Assembly (NCBI GenBank): GCA_014193395.1
Contig: BJHT01000026.1
Coordinates: 1 to 40,295 of the forward strand
Length of the DNA stretch: 40,295 bases
From: Verrucomicrobiota bacterium
Lineage (GTDB): Bacteria; Verrucomicrobiota; Verrucomicrobiia; Limisphaerales; BJHT01
Direction: 5' to 3'
Position 1 is the stretch's first letter. Each line of letters begins with the position of its first letter. Made by a program: the position numbers and the translations under genes. Shown in pieces: positions 24,581-32,805 of the stretch. Under the pieces are notes generated by a model, which had not been told where the DNA came from, did no database searches, and worked only from the letters and a program-made list of their open reading frames with translations.

Positions 24581-25999
24581 ATGCGTCGGTTGCCCGAAAT
24601 CTGGACCGTTGTTTTCCCCGCGCTGCGAGTTGGCCTCGCCGTGCTCATCGCGAGTGGCTCGCTCGCGCACGCACAGCAGGCATCGAATCCAGCGCCCGCC
24701 AAGGTCACCGGGCCGACGCGACCGAACATTGTTTTCATCCTCGCCGACGATCTTGGGTACGGCGAACTCGGCTGCTACGGACCGGGGCGCGGCACGACGC
24801 CGCGGCTGGACCGGATGGCGGCCGAGGGCATGCGCTTCACGCAGTGCTACGCGGGCGGTGGCGGGTCCGCGCCTTCGCGCGCGGCGCTGCTGACGGGCCT
24901 GCACACGGGGCACGGCTGGATTCGCGGCGACGCCGGCACGGCGCTGCGGCCGCGCGATCTGACGGTGGCGGAGTTGCTGAAAAACGCCGGTTACAAAACC
25001 GGCGCGATCGGCCTGTGGGATCTCGGCCCGAGCGGCACGCCGGGCACGCCCGAGCGGAAGGGCTTTGATCAATGGGCCGGATTCCTCGAGGCGAGGTACG
25101 CGCAGAGTTATTTTCCCGAGTTTATCTGGCGCTGCGATGCGGCGCACGGCGTGATGGGCAAGTTCGAGTTTGTCGCCAACCGGGGCGGCGGGCGCGGGAC
25201 CTATGTCCAGGATGTTTTCAGCAATGCCGCCGTGAATTTTCTGCGTTTGAACAAGCCGGATAAGTTCAACCAGTTCACGCCGTTTTTTCTGTACCTCGCC
25301 TTCCCGTTGCCGCACGCCGCTCACGAACCCGTGCGCCGCGCCACTAACGGCGTGGCGGTGCCGGCGGATGGGTCTGACGCGTCCGACGCGTCAGCGGCGC
25401 GCCTCGCCGCTGCGAAAAACCGCGCCGCTCTGATCGCGCGGCTCGATCAGGATGTCGGCCGCGTGCTCGACAAACTGGGCGAGTTGCAGCTCGCCACCAA
25501 CACGGTCGTGTTCTTCAGCAGCGACCACGGGCCGCAGTCGGACGGCGGCAAACGCGCGCTGCACGACAGCCGATTGCGCGTCCCGCTGCTCGTCCGCTGG
25601 CCGGGACAGATCGCGGCGGGGAGCACGAACGACCGGGTTTGCGCCCTCTGGGACTTCCTCCCGACGGCCTCCGAACTCGCGCGCCAGCCCGTGCCCGCGG
25701 GTCTCGACGGACGCTCGCTGCTGCCCGCGCTGCGTGGGAAAGAAGCCGCGCCGCACCCATTTCTCTATTGGGAATTTCACGAAGGCGGTTTCCAACAAGC
25801 CCTGCGGCTCGAGGACTGGAAGGCCGTGCGGACGGGTGCGAACCAGCCGGTTGAACTCTTCAACCTCGCCCGCGACCCCGCCGAGGAAACCGACGTCGCC
25901 GCCGCGCACCCGGACGTCATCGAAAAAATCACGCGTCTGCTCCGCGAAGCCCGCACCGAGTCGCCGCTGTGGCCGACGAAGCCGAAACCGACGGAGTGA
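24581..25999 (+). CDS. Arylsulfatase-like protein with an altered active site
   Basis: 472 residues with an N-terminal hydrophobic region (about 10-31) ending AHAQQ, consistent with export, followed by the alkaline phosphatase-superfamily sulfatase fold: [20 protein letters not shown] (Asp56 and Asp57 as metal ligands) and [13 protein letters not shown] (Asp315 and His316). The formylglycine motif normally C/S-x-P-x-R is [12 protein letters not shown], with Ser96 in the Cys position. The normal Gly-Lys-Trp segment reads AIGLWDLG, so the active-site Lys is Leu145. The fold and sequence family are sound, but catalysis by the standard mechanism is doubtful unless an anaerobic-type maturase converts Ser96. 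ATG 24581 is used; no signal for operon partners downstream. Confidence 0.85.
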   Translation: MRRLPEIWTVVFPALRVGLAVLIASGSLAHAQQASNPAPAKVTGPTRPNIVFILADDLGYGELGCYGPGRGTTPRLDRMAAEGMRFTQCYAGGGGSAPSRAALLTGLHTGHGWIRGDAGTALRPRDLTVAELLKNAGYKTGAIGLWDLGPSGTPGTPERKGFDQWAGFLEARYAQSYFPEFIWRCDAAHGVMGKFEFVANRGGGRGTYVQDVFSNAAVNFLRLNKPDKFNQFTPFFLYLAFPLPHAAHEPVRRATNGVAVPADGSDASDASAARLAAAKNRAALIARLDQDVGRVLDKLGELQLATNTVVFFSSDHGPQSDGGKRALHDSRLRVPLLVRWPGQIAAGSTNDRVCALWDFLPTASELARQPVPAGLDGRSLLPALRGKEAAPHPFLYWEFHEGGFQQALRLEDWKAVRTGANQPVELFNLARDPAEETDVAAAHPDVIEKITRLLREARTESPLWPTKPKPTE

Positions 26000-26013
26000 G
26001 CGGTGAGTCAGTA

Positions 26014-26208
26014 GTTTGGAGTGCGGTGACTCGTCACCGCTTTTGCGCAGGCGACTGGTCGCCGTCGAACTTAGGTGCGGCTCCGCTCACGCGGGCGCGC
26101 CGGCGCTGGCGCGAGCCATGAACGCCCCCTTCCGTCTTCACGCGTCCCGTGGTCCGACGGCGACAAGTCGCCTCGGGAAAGCGGTGACAAGTCACCGCAC
26201 TCCAAAGC
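26014..26208. repeat. Nested palindromic element (TTGGAGTGCGGTGAC family)
   Basis: The outer pair, GTTTGGAGTGCGGTGACTCG at 26014 onward and its near reverse complement ending at 26208, encloses an inner pair, GGCGACTGGTCGCCGTCG (26050-26067) and CGACGGCGACAAGTCGCC (26155-26172). Each arm is itself a hairpin (GCGGTGACTCGTCACCGC). It fills most of 26000-26277, between the sulfatase stop and the pnp terminator; no gene is visible. Confidence 0.8.
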
Positions 26209-26277
26209 CCGCGGCTCCTGCCGCTTGAACTCGCGCGGCGAGACGCTGCCCGAACTCGCAGGCAAGGACGCCTGCGG

Positions 26278-26315
26278 AATAAAAAACCGGCGGACCCTTG
26301 CGAGGTCCGCCGGTT
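26278..26315 (-). terminator. Intrinsic terminator of pnp
   Basis: On the minus strand a 12-bp perfect stem, AACCGGCGGACC (26315-26304) and GGTCCGCCGGTT (26296-26285) with a 7-base loop, is followed directly by a T-rich tract (TTTTTTATT). It lies 21 bases past the pnp stop codon, in the right orientation. Confidence 0.9.
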
Positions 26316-26335
26316 GGCAAATGAGGACCGGACGC

Positions 26336-28969
26336 TTACTTCGTCTCTTCAGTCGGGGCCGCCGGAGCGGCGGGCGCGGCGGCCGGGGTGGCTTCGCCAG
26401 TGGTTTCTTTTTCGCGCTCTTCCATCGCGGATTTGCGCGAGAGGCGGACGCGGCCCTTTTCATCGAGGCCGAGATATTTCACCCAGATTTCATCGCCGAC
26501 GCGGACGATGTCTTCGGTGCGTTTGACGCGGAAGCTGGCCAGTTCGCTGACGTGGCAGAGACCTTCGCGGCCGGGCAGATACTCGACGAACGCGCCGAAG
26601 TCTTTCGTGGAAACGACCTTGCCGCGGTAGTTCTGATTGACCACCGGCTCGGGGCCGGTCGGCTCGGGCTTCGGTGCGCCGTCACCACGACGGGGGCCAC
26701 GGCTTTCGCCACGGTCACCACCACGCTCGGGGCGGCCGCCGCGCTCGCCGCGTTCGGGACGCTCGGAACGGCCGGAGCGCTCGGGGCGTTCGGACGGCTC
26801 GGGACGTTCGAGCCGTTCGGAGCGCTCGGGAGCACCGCCGGACGGTGTGCCGACTTCCTCGCCGCGGTCTTCCATCGCGGCCTTGCGGGAGAGCCGCACG
26901 CGGCCCTTCTCGTCCACGCCGAGGCACTTGACGTAGATCTCGTCGCCGAGTTTGACCACGTCTTCGGTGTTGTTGACGCGCTTGTTGGAAAGCTCGCTGA
27001 TGTGAACGAGGCCGTCCTTGCCGGGGAGGAATTCCACGAACGCGCCGAATTCCTTGATGGTGACAACCTTGCCTTTGTAGATCTTGTTGATCTCGGCCTC
27101 GGCCGTCATGCCGGTGATGGCCTGGCGGGCGATTTCCATGCCGGCTTCCGACACGGAGTAGATGTTCACCGTGCCATCGTCGTCGATGTTGATCTCGCAG
27201 CCGGACTCTTCGACCAAGCGCTTGATGTTCTTGCCGCCGGGGCCGATGAGCGCGCCGATCTTCTCGGGGTCGATCTTGATGGTGACAATGCGGGGCGCGT
27301 ATTTGCTGAGGTTCGAGCGCGGCGCGGCGATGATTTTCGCCATTTCACCGAGGATGAAGAGACGGGCGACGCGGGCGCGTTCGACGGTCTGATCCATGAT
27401 CGCCTGCGGGAGGCCGCGGAGCTTGAGGTCAAGCTGGAAGCCGGTGATGCCCTTGCTCGTGCCGGCGATCTTGCAGTCCATGTCGCAGAAGGCGTCTTCC
27501 CAGCCGATGATGTCGGTGAGGAGTTCGTAGCGCGTGATGACATCCTTGTCGTCGTGATCGGTGCAGATGCCGACGCTGATGCCGGCGACGGGCCTGGTCA
27601 CGGGCACGCCGGCGTCCATGAGCGCGAGAGTCGCGCCGCAGACGGAGGCCATCGAGGTGGAGCCGTTGGACTCCATGATTTCGCTGGTGATGCGGACGGC
27701 GTAGGGGAATTCCTTGAGCGGCACGGCGGGCTTGATCGAGCGTTCCGCGAGCGCGCCGTGGCCGATTTCACGCCGGCCGGGACCGCTGATGCGGCCGGTT
27801 TCGCCGACGGAGAAATTCGGGAAGTTGTAGTGCAGCATGATCTGCTTTTTGGTCTGGCCGCCGGTGTAGGCGTCGAACTCTTGCGAGTCCTCCGTCGTGC
27901 CGAGCGTGACGAGCGTGACCGCCTGGGTTTCGCCCCGGCAGAAAATCGCCGAGCCGTGCGCGCGCGGGAGCAGGCCGACTTCGCCGCTGATCGGCCGGAT
28001 GTCGGCGAAGCCGCGGCCGTCGAGCCGTTTCTTGCTGTCGAGCACGAGGCTGCGAACGCCTTCCTTCTGGATGAAATAGAACGCGTCCTTGACCACGAAC
28101 TCGGTGATTTTCTCCGGGCCGAACTTCGCGAGCAGTTGCACGCCCACATCGTCGGCGATGGCCTTGCAGGCGGCTTCGCGGGCGAGTTTGCCGGGGATCA
28201 ACAGCGCGGGAACCATGCGGTCGCCGGCGAGCGCCTTGGCGGCGTTGAGGATTTCGTCGGGGACGACGTTGGTTTTGATCTGGCGCTTGGTCTTGCCGAT
28301 TTTGCCTTGCAGCACTTTCTGCGCGGCGATGATGGGCTGGATGGCTTCCTGCGCGAACCGCAGCGCGGCGCAGAAGTCGGCCTCGGGGAGTTCGTCCGCC
28401 GCGCCTTCAAACATCACGGTGTCCTTGTCGTTGCCGACATAGACGAGATCGAGATCGCTGTCCGCCATCTCGGTGTGGGTCGGGCTGGCGATGAACTTGC
28501 CGCCGACGCGACCGACGCGCACGGCGCCGAGCGGGCCTTCCCACGGGATGTCGCTGACGGTCAACGCCGCCGACGCGCCGATGATGCTGAGGATGTCCGG
28601 GTCATTCTCGCCGTCCGCGCTCAGGAGCACGCTCTGGACCTGGACTTCATTGTACCAACCCTTGGGGAAGAGCGGGCGAATCGGCCGGTCGGTGAGCCGG
28701 CAGGTGAGGATTTCCTTTTCCGTCGGACGCCCCTCGCGCTTGAAATAGCCGCCGGGGAATTTGCCGGCCGCGGCCGCTTTTTCGCGGTAGTCCACGGTGA
28801 GCGGGAAAAAATCCTGGCCGGGCTTGGCCTTGGTCGCGGCCACGGCGGCCACGATGACGATGGTTTCGCCCAACTGCACGGTCACGGCCCCGTCGGCCTG
28901 TTTGGCGAGTTTGCCGGATTCAATGATGATCGACCGACCTCCAACTTCTGCGATTACTTTCTCTGACAT
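26336..28969 (-). CDS. pnp: Polynucleotide phosphorylase with two S1 domains
   Basis: 877 residues, an extended polynucleotide phosphorylase: phosphorolytic 3'-to-5' RNA decay. Two RNase PH cores, with [12 protein letters not shown] and [20 protein letters not shown] marking the second, are followed by a KH domain ([15 protein letters not shown], with [14 protein letters not shown]), then an S1 domain at about 628-700 ([20 protein letters not shown]). A charged linker at about 700-777 is rich in Glu/Arg/Ser/Pro/Gly ([19 protein letters not shown]). A second S1 copy sits at about 778-845 ([20 protein letters not shown]), followed by an Ala/Pro tail. The usual enzyme is about 700 residues with one S1. 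ATG 28969 ([11 protein letters not shown]) is preferred; the extra upstream codons lack conservation. The gene is downstream of rpsO, the classical order, with an intrinsic terminator after the stop. Confidence 0.95.
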   Translation of the reverse strand: MSEKVIAEVGGRSIIIESGKLAKQADGAVTVQLGETIVIVAAVAATKAKPGQDFFPLTVDYREKAAAAGKFPGGYFKREGRPTEKEILTCRLTDRPIRPLFPKGWYNEVQVQSVLLSADGENDPDILSIIGASAALTVSDIPWEGPLGAVRVGRVGGKFIASPTHTEMADSDLDLVYVGNDKDTVMFEGAADELPEADFCAALRFAQEAIQPIIAAQKVLQGKIGKTKRQIKTNVVPDEILNAAKALAGDRMVPALLIPGKLAREAACKAIADDVGVQLLAKFGPEKITEFVVKDAFYFIQKEGVRSLVLDSKKRLDGRGFADIRPISGEVGLLPRAHGSAIFCRGETQAVTLVTLGTTEDSQEFDAYTGGQTKKQIMLHYNFPNFSVGETGRISGPGRREIGHGALAERSIKPAVPLKEFPYAVRITSEIMESNGSTSMASVCGATLALMDAGVPVTRPVAGISVGICTDHDDKDVITRYELLTDIIGWEDAFCDMDCKIAGTSKGITGFQLDLKLRGLPQAIMDQTVERARVARLFILGEMAKIIAAPRSNLSKYAPRIVTIKIDPEKIGALIGPGGKNIKRLVEESGCEINIDDDGTVNIYSVSEAGMEIARQAITGMTAEAEINKIYKGKVVTIKEFGAFVEFLPGKDGLVHISELSNKRVNNTEDVVKLGDEIYVKCLGVDEKGRVRLSRKAAMEDRGEEVGTPSGGAPERSERLERPEPSERPERSGRSERPERGERGGRPERGGDRGESRGPRRGDGAPKPEPTGPEPVVNQNYRGKVVSTKDFGAFVEYLPGREGLCHVSELASFRVKRTEDIVRVGDEIWVKYLGLDEKGRVRLSRKSAMEEREKETTGEATPAAAPAAPAAPTEETK

Positions 28970-29176
28970 AGGTACTTTCTGGTACCCCGGCGACACGGAG
29001 GAACTTCCGTCAACATCCGGCAAGGCGGCTGCTGATTGAAATTTCCCCTGACGCCGGGGTGGTTTTCATGCGGGTTATTAGGATGGGTGGAACCCGCCGG
29101 ACCGCAATTCCCGGCGCCGTTCCAAGTGTGTGGTGGGACTAACTCCGGCTGCGGGTACACCTTCGGATGAAACCGA

Positions 29177-29203
29177 AACCCACCGCCGGAGGAAGAGTGG
29201 GTT
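29177..29203 (-). terminator. Possible hairpin at the end of rpsO
   Basis: On the minus strand AACCCAC (29203-29197) pairs with GTGGGTT (29183-29177) across a 13-base loop, followed by TCGGTTTCATCC. The stem overlaps the rpsO stop codon. The weak T-tract and large loop make it a partial terminator or a processing site at best. In other bacteria the rpsO-pnp junction also contains such a hairpin (general knowledge). Confidence 0.35.
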
Positions 29204-29465
29204 ACTTGCGGAGCTTGAGCTTCTTGGTCACCGCCTGATAACGACCGGAGTCGTTGCGGGCCAGATAATCCAGCAGTTTGCGGCGCTCGCTCACCATTTT
29301 CAGGAGGCCCCGGCGGGAACTGTGGTCCTTTTTGAAGGCCTGCAAGTGGGTGGTGAGGTGATTAATCCGCTCCGTCAAAAGAGCAATCTGCACATCGGCA
29401 GAACCGGTGTCCTTGTCGTGAACCCGGAAATCCGCAATCAACTTACCTTTTTCTTTCGCTTCCAT
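29202..29465 (-). CDS. rpsO: 30S ribosomal protein S15
   Basis: 87 residues, full length for S15. Recognised by [20 protein letters not shown], then [20 protein letters not shown] and [14 protein letters not shown]15 binds 16S rRNA helices of the platform and helps assemble the 30S subunit. Upstream of pnp on the same strand, the usual bacterial pair. ATG 29465 is the only start. No clear Shine-Dalgarno sequence precedes it. Confidence 0.97.
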   Translation of the reverse strand: MEAKEKGKLIADFRVHDKDTGSADVQIALLTERINHLTTHLQAFKKDHSSRRGLLKMVSERRKLLDYLARNDSGRYQAVTKKLKLRK

Positions 29466-29606
29466 ACGTGTCGTTCAATATTTGTTCGGCGGGCAAATTA
29501 GAAAGGGGGCGCGCCGGAGTAAAGGACATTTAATCTTGGCATCAGACGGCAGCGCGAATTCCGCGGGTGCCGGTGGCGGAAACGCGGTGGCGGAAGTTCC
29601 AATCGT

Positions 29607-29632
29607 AAAGCTCAAAGCTCAAGGGAAGCTGT
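29607..29632. repeat. Solo AAAGCTCAAAGCTCAAGGG tract
   Basis: One arm-like copy of the GAGCTTTG family (AAAGCTCAAAGCTCAAGGG). It overlaps the 3' end of the gene at 29612, supplying its stop codon and the last few codons (SLEL). Confidence 0.6.
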
Positions 29633-29806
29633 TCCGGTGTGCGCCGTCGCCTCGCGGGTTTTGCCGTGTGGTGCCGCCGCGCGTACCTCCGCCAGTGTCT
29701 GCCGCAGTTGCTCGACGATCCTGACCTTCTCCGGAAACGGCAGCGCGGCCAGGGCCAGCCGGCGCTGGCGTTTGGCGGCGAGGACTTGTTGCAGGAGCGC
29801 GCTCAT
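29612..29806 (-). CDS. Small helical protein paired with a nucleotidyltransferase
   Basis: 64 residues, MSALLQQVLAAKRQRRLALA, then ALPFPEKVRIVEQLRQTLAE. I recognise the pattern 'KR...LA-LPF-EK-RI-EQLR' of short bacterial proteins encoded next to nucleotidyltransferase-like genes, but know of no function. It begins within the stop of the upstream gene (ATGA overlap at 29803-29806), so the two are translationally linked. The C-terminal residues HTGTASLEL are encoded at the edge of a repeat tract and probably differ from homologues. Confidence 0.55.
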   Translation of the reverse strand: MSALLQQVLAAKRQRRLALAALPFPEKVRIVEQLRQTLAEVRAAAPHGKTREATAHTGTASLEL

Positions 29807-30316
29807 CGCGGATCAAGGTAGCGGGATTCAAAACGCTGCCAAACCGTTTTCAAACCGTGGCGCGCCAGGATGTCGTCCAGCCGGGCGCGGTCCGCCACGC
29901 CGGCTTCGACGAACGCCACCAGCCGCGCGTGATCCTTCGCCCGCCCGGTCTGCGCGGCGATGGCCATCAGATGCTCCGCCGTCATCACCCGCGCCGGGAC
30001 GCCTTCGTAATCCACCGCGCGCGCCTGCTCGACGGCCTCGCGCAGCAACGGCGTCTCCGCCGGCAACAACTGCACGGGCCAGTTCCCAATCACCACGGCA
30101 TCCCCCTCGGGCCGGTGGCCGCGGGCTTTTCAGAAAATCGTAGATCGGCGTGAGCGTGAGGAGCAGCGGCGGGTCGCGGAAAACGACGAAGATATCGAGA
30201 TCAAACGTGGAGATCGGTTCGAGATAAAACGTCGCGCCCATCGCGTCACCAATGGCCGGGCGGCGAATCAGCCCCGTGCGTTCGAGATCGCTGATGGCTT
30301 GCAGGGCGAGTTTCAT
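29803..30316 (-). pseudogene. Nucleotidyltransferase-like gene broken by a 1-base frameshift
   Basis: The 5' part (from ATG 30316) reads MKLALQAISDLERTGLIRRP, then a nucleotidyltransferase signature, AIGDAMGATFYLEPISTFDL with D-x-D at residues 39 and 41 (FDLDIFVVF). After codon 64 the frame leaves the family sequence. The expected continuation (RGHRPEGDAVVIGNWPVQLL, then AEHLMAIAAQTGRAKDHARL) is in the next frame, reaching a stop at 29803. Removing one C from the CCC at 30123-30125 restores a protein of about 171 residues. So either the gene is disrupted or the sequence has an error there. Stand-alone members occur in toxin-antitoxin-like or defence pairs with a small partner; here the partner is the gene at 29612. 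Confidence is high in the frameshift and moderate in the family. Confidence 0.75.
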
Positions 30317-30362
30317 GCGGTGAGCGGTGCTCGGCGGGCGTGGCGGACGGGAGTGTGGGGCG

Positions 30363-30860
30363 TCAGCGGCGGAGCGGACGCTCGAGTTTCGGCAGCGTGT
30401 CGGGGGAGATGACCAGTTCGATGGCGCGGGCCTGGCCGCGAACGCGCTTGATGAAGCCGCGTTCTTCGAGGCGGATCAGCATCGAGTTCACCGACGGCGG
30501 GGTGAGGTTGAAATACTGCTGGAAGTCCGCGTGGCTGGGCGCGTGGCCGTGGCGCAGCGTCATGTATGCATGGATGAAGGCGAGGAACTGCCCCTGCTGC
30601 CGCGTCGGCGCGTTGGGATTCCGGGGCGACGCAGCGGGCGCGGCGGGTGCGGCGGGTGCGGCGACGTTGGGCGTGTGCAGGGCGGGGTTGGTGACCGCGG
30701 CGGCGGAGTCCATGGCGGCGCGAACTTCGAGCGGTGTTTCGGCTTTTAAGGTGAGATCGCACAGCGCGTCGTCCAGCAGGCGGTTGGCACGCAGCAATTC
30801 TGTCTTCACGGCGGCGCAGGCTTGGCGCAGCGCAAGGTTTTCTGGTTCGAGGTTTTGCAT
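30363..30860 (-). CDS. LexA-like winged-helix DNA-binding protein
   Basis: 165 residues. Residues 1-60 are helical; 60-85 are a Pro/Ala linker; residues 86-152 form a winged helix matching the LexA DNA-binding domain: TRQQGQFLAFIHAYMTLRHG, then APSHADFQQYFNLTPPSVNS and LEERGFIKRVRGQARAIEL. The Ser-Lys autoprotease domain of full LexA is absent, so it should not respond to RecA cleavage. It probably represses an unknown set of genes. Only 387 bases of gene-free sequence separate it from the divergent methyltransferase gene, so it could regulate that gene (inference). Confidence 0.7.
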   Translation of the reverse strand: MQNLEPENLALRQACAAVKTELLRANRLLDDALCDLTLKAETPLEVRAAMDSAAAVTNPALHTPNVAAPAAPAAPAASPRNPNAPTRQQGQFLAFIHAYMTLRHGHAPSHADFQQYFNLTPPSVNSMLIRLEERGFIKRVRGQARAIELVISPDTLPKLERPLRR

Positions 30861-31247
30861 GGTAGCTCGTGGATGGTGTCAGGCCGAGGAAGCGTGTCCG
30901 TCCCTCCCGCATCCAGAGTCTGGATCGACGGACAGCGCCGTGGTGGCACTGTGGAAAGCATCGTTGCTGGAAAGATTGGTCGGCACGGCGCGAACCGTGA
31001 CGAACTCGAGCAGCCCTGTCAAAAGCGCGAACGCGGCACGCGCCGATGCAAACCAAACACCCCGGCCCCGGCGACCTATCCAACGAACGACACCCGCCCC
31101 ATTCTCATCCTGTTCCTTCCGCCGCGCTCGTTCCCCTCCATCCTGCGCGCTGGATCGTCGGCCCCTGAACTTTGAACCTTGAACTTGGAACTCGGCACCC
31201 CGAACTCTGGGCTTTGAGCTTCGCCCTTCATCCCCAACACTCGCCGC
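30861..31247. other. Gene-free divergent spacer
   Basis: No gene is visible; long frames here are run-through from neighbours. From 31165 to 31230 there is a degenerate heptamer tract (CTGAACTTTGAACCTTGAAC, then TTTGAGCTT) of the GTTCAAA/GAGCTTT families, ending just before the methyltransferase start. No promoter was confidently assigned. Confidence 0.6.
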
Positions 31248-32645
31248 GTGATCGGACAATTTTTCACGCCGGAAATCGCGGCGCAGTGCCTGTTCCGCCT
31301 CACCGGCACGCGCGCGCCCGACCGCGTCATCGACCCGAGCTGCGGCGACGGCAGCTTCGTGCGCAACGCTCCGCCGGGCTGCGCCGTCTTCGCGTGCGAG
31401 CTTGATCCGCGCTACATCAAGGTCGCGCGCCCGCTCGTGCCCGCCGGACACTTCATCGCCGGCGACGCGCTTACGGCGCTGCGCGATCACTACGGCACCT
31501 TCGACCTCGCGATCGGCAATCCGCCCTTCAGCGCGCAGGCGCATTTGGAGAAACGGCCCGAGGTGCAGAGCCAGTTCGAGCTCGCCGCCGGCCGCCGCTC
31601 GCAATGTCTCGAAGTACTCTTCCTCGAACTCTTCCTGAAACTGGTGAAACCCGGCGGCCACGTCGCGGTGATCCTCCCCGACGGCCCCTTCAGCAACGGC
31701 CCCTTCCAATACGTCCGCGACTGGGTGCTGCGCCACGCCACGGTGCGCGCGATCATCAGCCTCCCACGCGGCATCTTCCCGCGCACCACCGCCAAGACCA
31801 ACGTCCTCCTCGCCCGTAAACTCGCGCCCGCCGAAACTCACGCCGCCGCTTCCATCACGCGGCCTGCCGCTGCTGCGCCCGCCGTCGCCACCACGCCCGT
31901 GCCGCACCCCGCGTGGCTTTTCCAATGTCGTGACCTCGCCGAATTGGCCACGCTCGCCATCCCCGACCGCGCCACGACCACCGACACCCGCTGGCAACGC
32001 GTGGACCTCGCCGCGACCCGCGACTGGCGGCCCGAGGCGCACCTTGCCGCCACGCCCGCGACGCTCACCACGCCGACCACGCCCGCCGCCACCGTGCGCC
32101 TCGGCGATGTCTTCCGCGTCCGCCACGGCTTCGCGTTGTATGGCGAACAGCGCCGCCTCCTCGACCAACCCGCGCCCGACCGCATCCTTCTGCTGCGCGC
32201 CAAAAATCTCGCGCCCACCGGCGGCCTGCGCCTCGATAATAATCTCGCCTATCTCCGCCGCGACAGCAGCGGCTTCCGCGAGCGCGCCATCGTGCAACCC
32301 GGCGAAATCCTCTTCGTCCGCGTCGGTGCCGGCTGCTACGGACGAGCCGCCGTCATGCCCCCCGGCCTCGTCGCCCAAGGCGACGACTGGTTCCATCTCC
32401 TCACCCCGCTCACCGACCTCGACGCCCCCGGCGTGGTCGCCTGGATGCACAGCGACGAAGGCCGCCGCGAACTGCTGAAACTGGCCAAAGGCGTCGGCAC
32501 CCTCAGCATCTCCCAACGTTCCCTCAGCGACCTGCGCCTCCCCGCCCGCCTCCTCCGCGGCCCCGTGCCTGCGGCCGTTCTCGCCCGCCCACGCGGACGT
32601 CCTCGCAAAATCCACGCCGCCGATCCGCATCCCGTTCTGCTGTAA
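31248..32645 (+). CDS. N6-adenine DNA methyltransferase fused to a specificity domain
   Basis: 465 residues. The SAM-binding motif I is VIDPSCGDGSFV (residues 28-37) and the catalytic NPPF motif is at 91-94 (LAIGNPPFSAQAH), both typical of gamma-class N6-adenine methyltransferases. About residues 280-437 resemble a HsdS-like target-recognition domain (VRLGDVFRVRHGFAL, then LLLRAKNLAP, GEILFVRVGAGCYGRAAV and KLAKGVGTLSISQRSLSDLR). The C-terminus has an AT-hook, RPRGRPRK (447-454). No restriction endonuclease gene is nearby, so this is either an orphan methyltransferase or part of a split system. The start GTG 31248 (MIGQFFTPEIAAQCLF) fits the family. The LexA-like gene diverges upstream. Confidence 0.88.
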   Translation: MIGQFFTPEIAAQCLFRLTGTRAPDRVIDPSCGDGSFVRNAPPGCAVFACELDPRYIKVARPLVPAGHFIAGDALTALRDHYGTFDLAIGNPPFSAQAHLEKRPEVQSQFELAAGRRSQCLEVLFLELFLKLVKPGGHVAVILPDGPFSNGPFQYVRDWVLRHATVRAIISLPRGIFPRTTAKTNVLLARKLAPAETHAAASITRPAAAAPAVATTPVPHPAWLFQCRDLAELATLAIPDRATTTDTRWQRVDLAATRDWRPEAHLAATPATLTTPTTPAATVRLGDVFRVRHGFALYGEQRRLLDQPAPDRILLLRAKNLAPTGGLRLDNNLAYLRRDSSGFRERAIVQPGEILFVRVGAGCYGRAAVMPPGLVAQGDDWFHLLTPLTDLDAPGVVAWMHSDEGRRELLKLAKGVGTLSISQRSLSDLRLPARLLRGPVPAAVLARPRGRPRKIHAADPHPVLL

Positions 32646-32651
32646 AAAGAA

Positions 32652-32737
32652 TCTCCCGCAGATTCAGAGCGACCGCAGATTGAAACAAAAATCCCCGTCC
32701 CTGCCCCATCTGTGGCCGGCTTGAATCTGCGGGATTT
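32652..32737. repeat. Palindromic element (CCCGCAGATTC family)
   Basis: AATCTCCCGCAGATTCAGAG at 32652 onward has its reverse complement GAATCTGCGGGATTT ending at 32737. A second copy of CGCAGATT lies between the arms. It lies between convergent genes (methyltransferase stop 32645 and bioA stop 32806). Confidence 0.7.
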
Positions 32738-32756
32738 CCTCCGTGGTACACGCTCC

Positions 32757-32786
32757 GCATTGAGCGTTGAACGTTGAGCGTTCCCT
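32757..32786. repeat. Solo TTGAACGTTGAGCG heptamer tract
   Basis: CATTGAGCGTTGAACGTTGA followed by GCGTTCCC is the same kind of degenerate heptamer run as the arms of the element inside the symporter gene (8744-8860). It is 20 bases from the end of bioA. Confidence 0.6.
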
Positions 32787-32805
32787 TGTTTCCCGATTTC
32801 CCTGT

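Noticed and set aside
22903..24738. A 611-residue ATP-grasp protein starting at 24738.
   Set aside because: The first ~110 residues overlap the 5' end of the divergent sulfatase gene and a heptamer repeat, and do not match the family; later starts at 24411 or 24339 are better.
26075..28966. A very long open frame on the plus strand opposite pnp (963 residues).
   Set aside because: It is the complement of a well-conserved gene in GC-rich DNA, where antisense frames stay open by codon bias. The translated sequence is Val/Ala/Gly/Asp-rich with no domain pattern.
30879..32630. A 583-residue minus-strand frame opposite the methyltransferase.
   Set aside because: It lies opposite a gene with clear motifs (DPSCGDGSF, NPPF), and has the low-complexity Glu/Gly/Ala/Arg composition of antisense translation.
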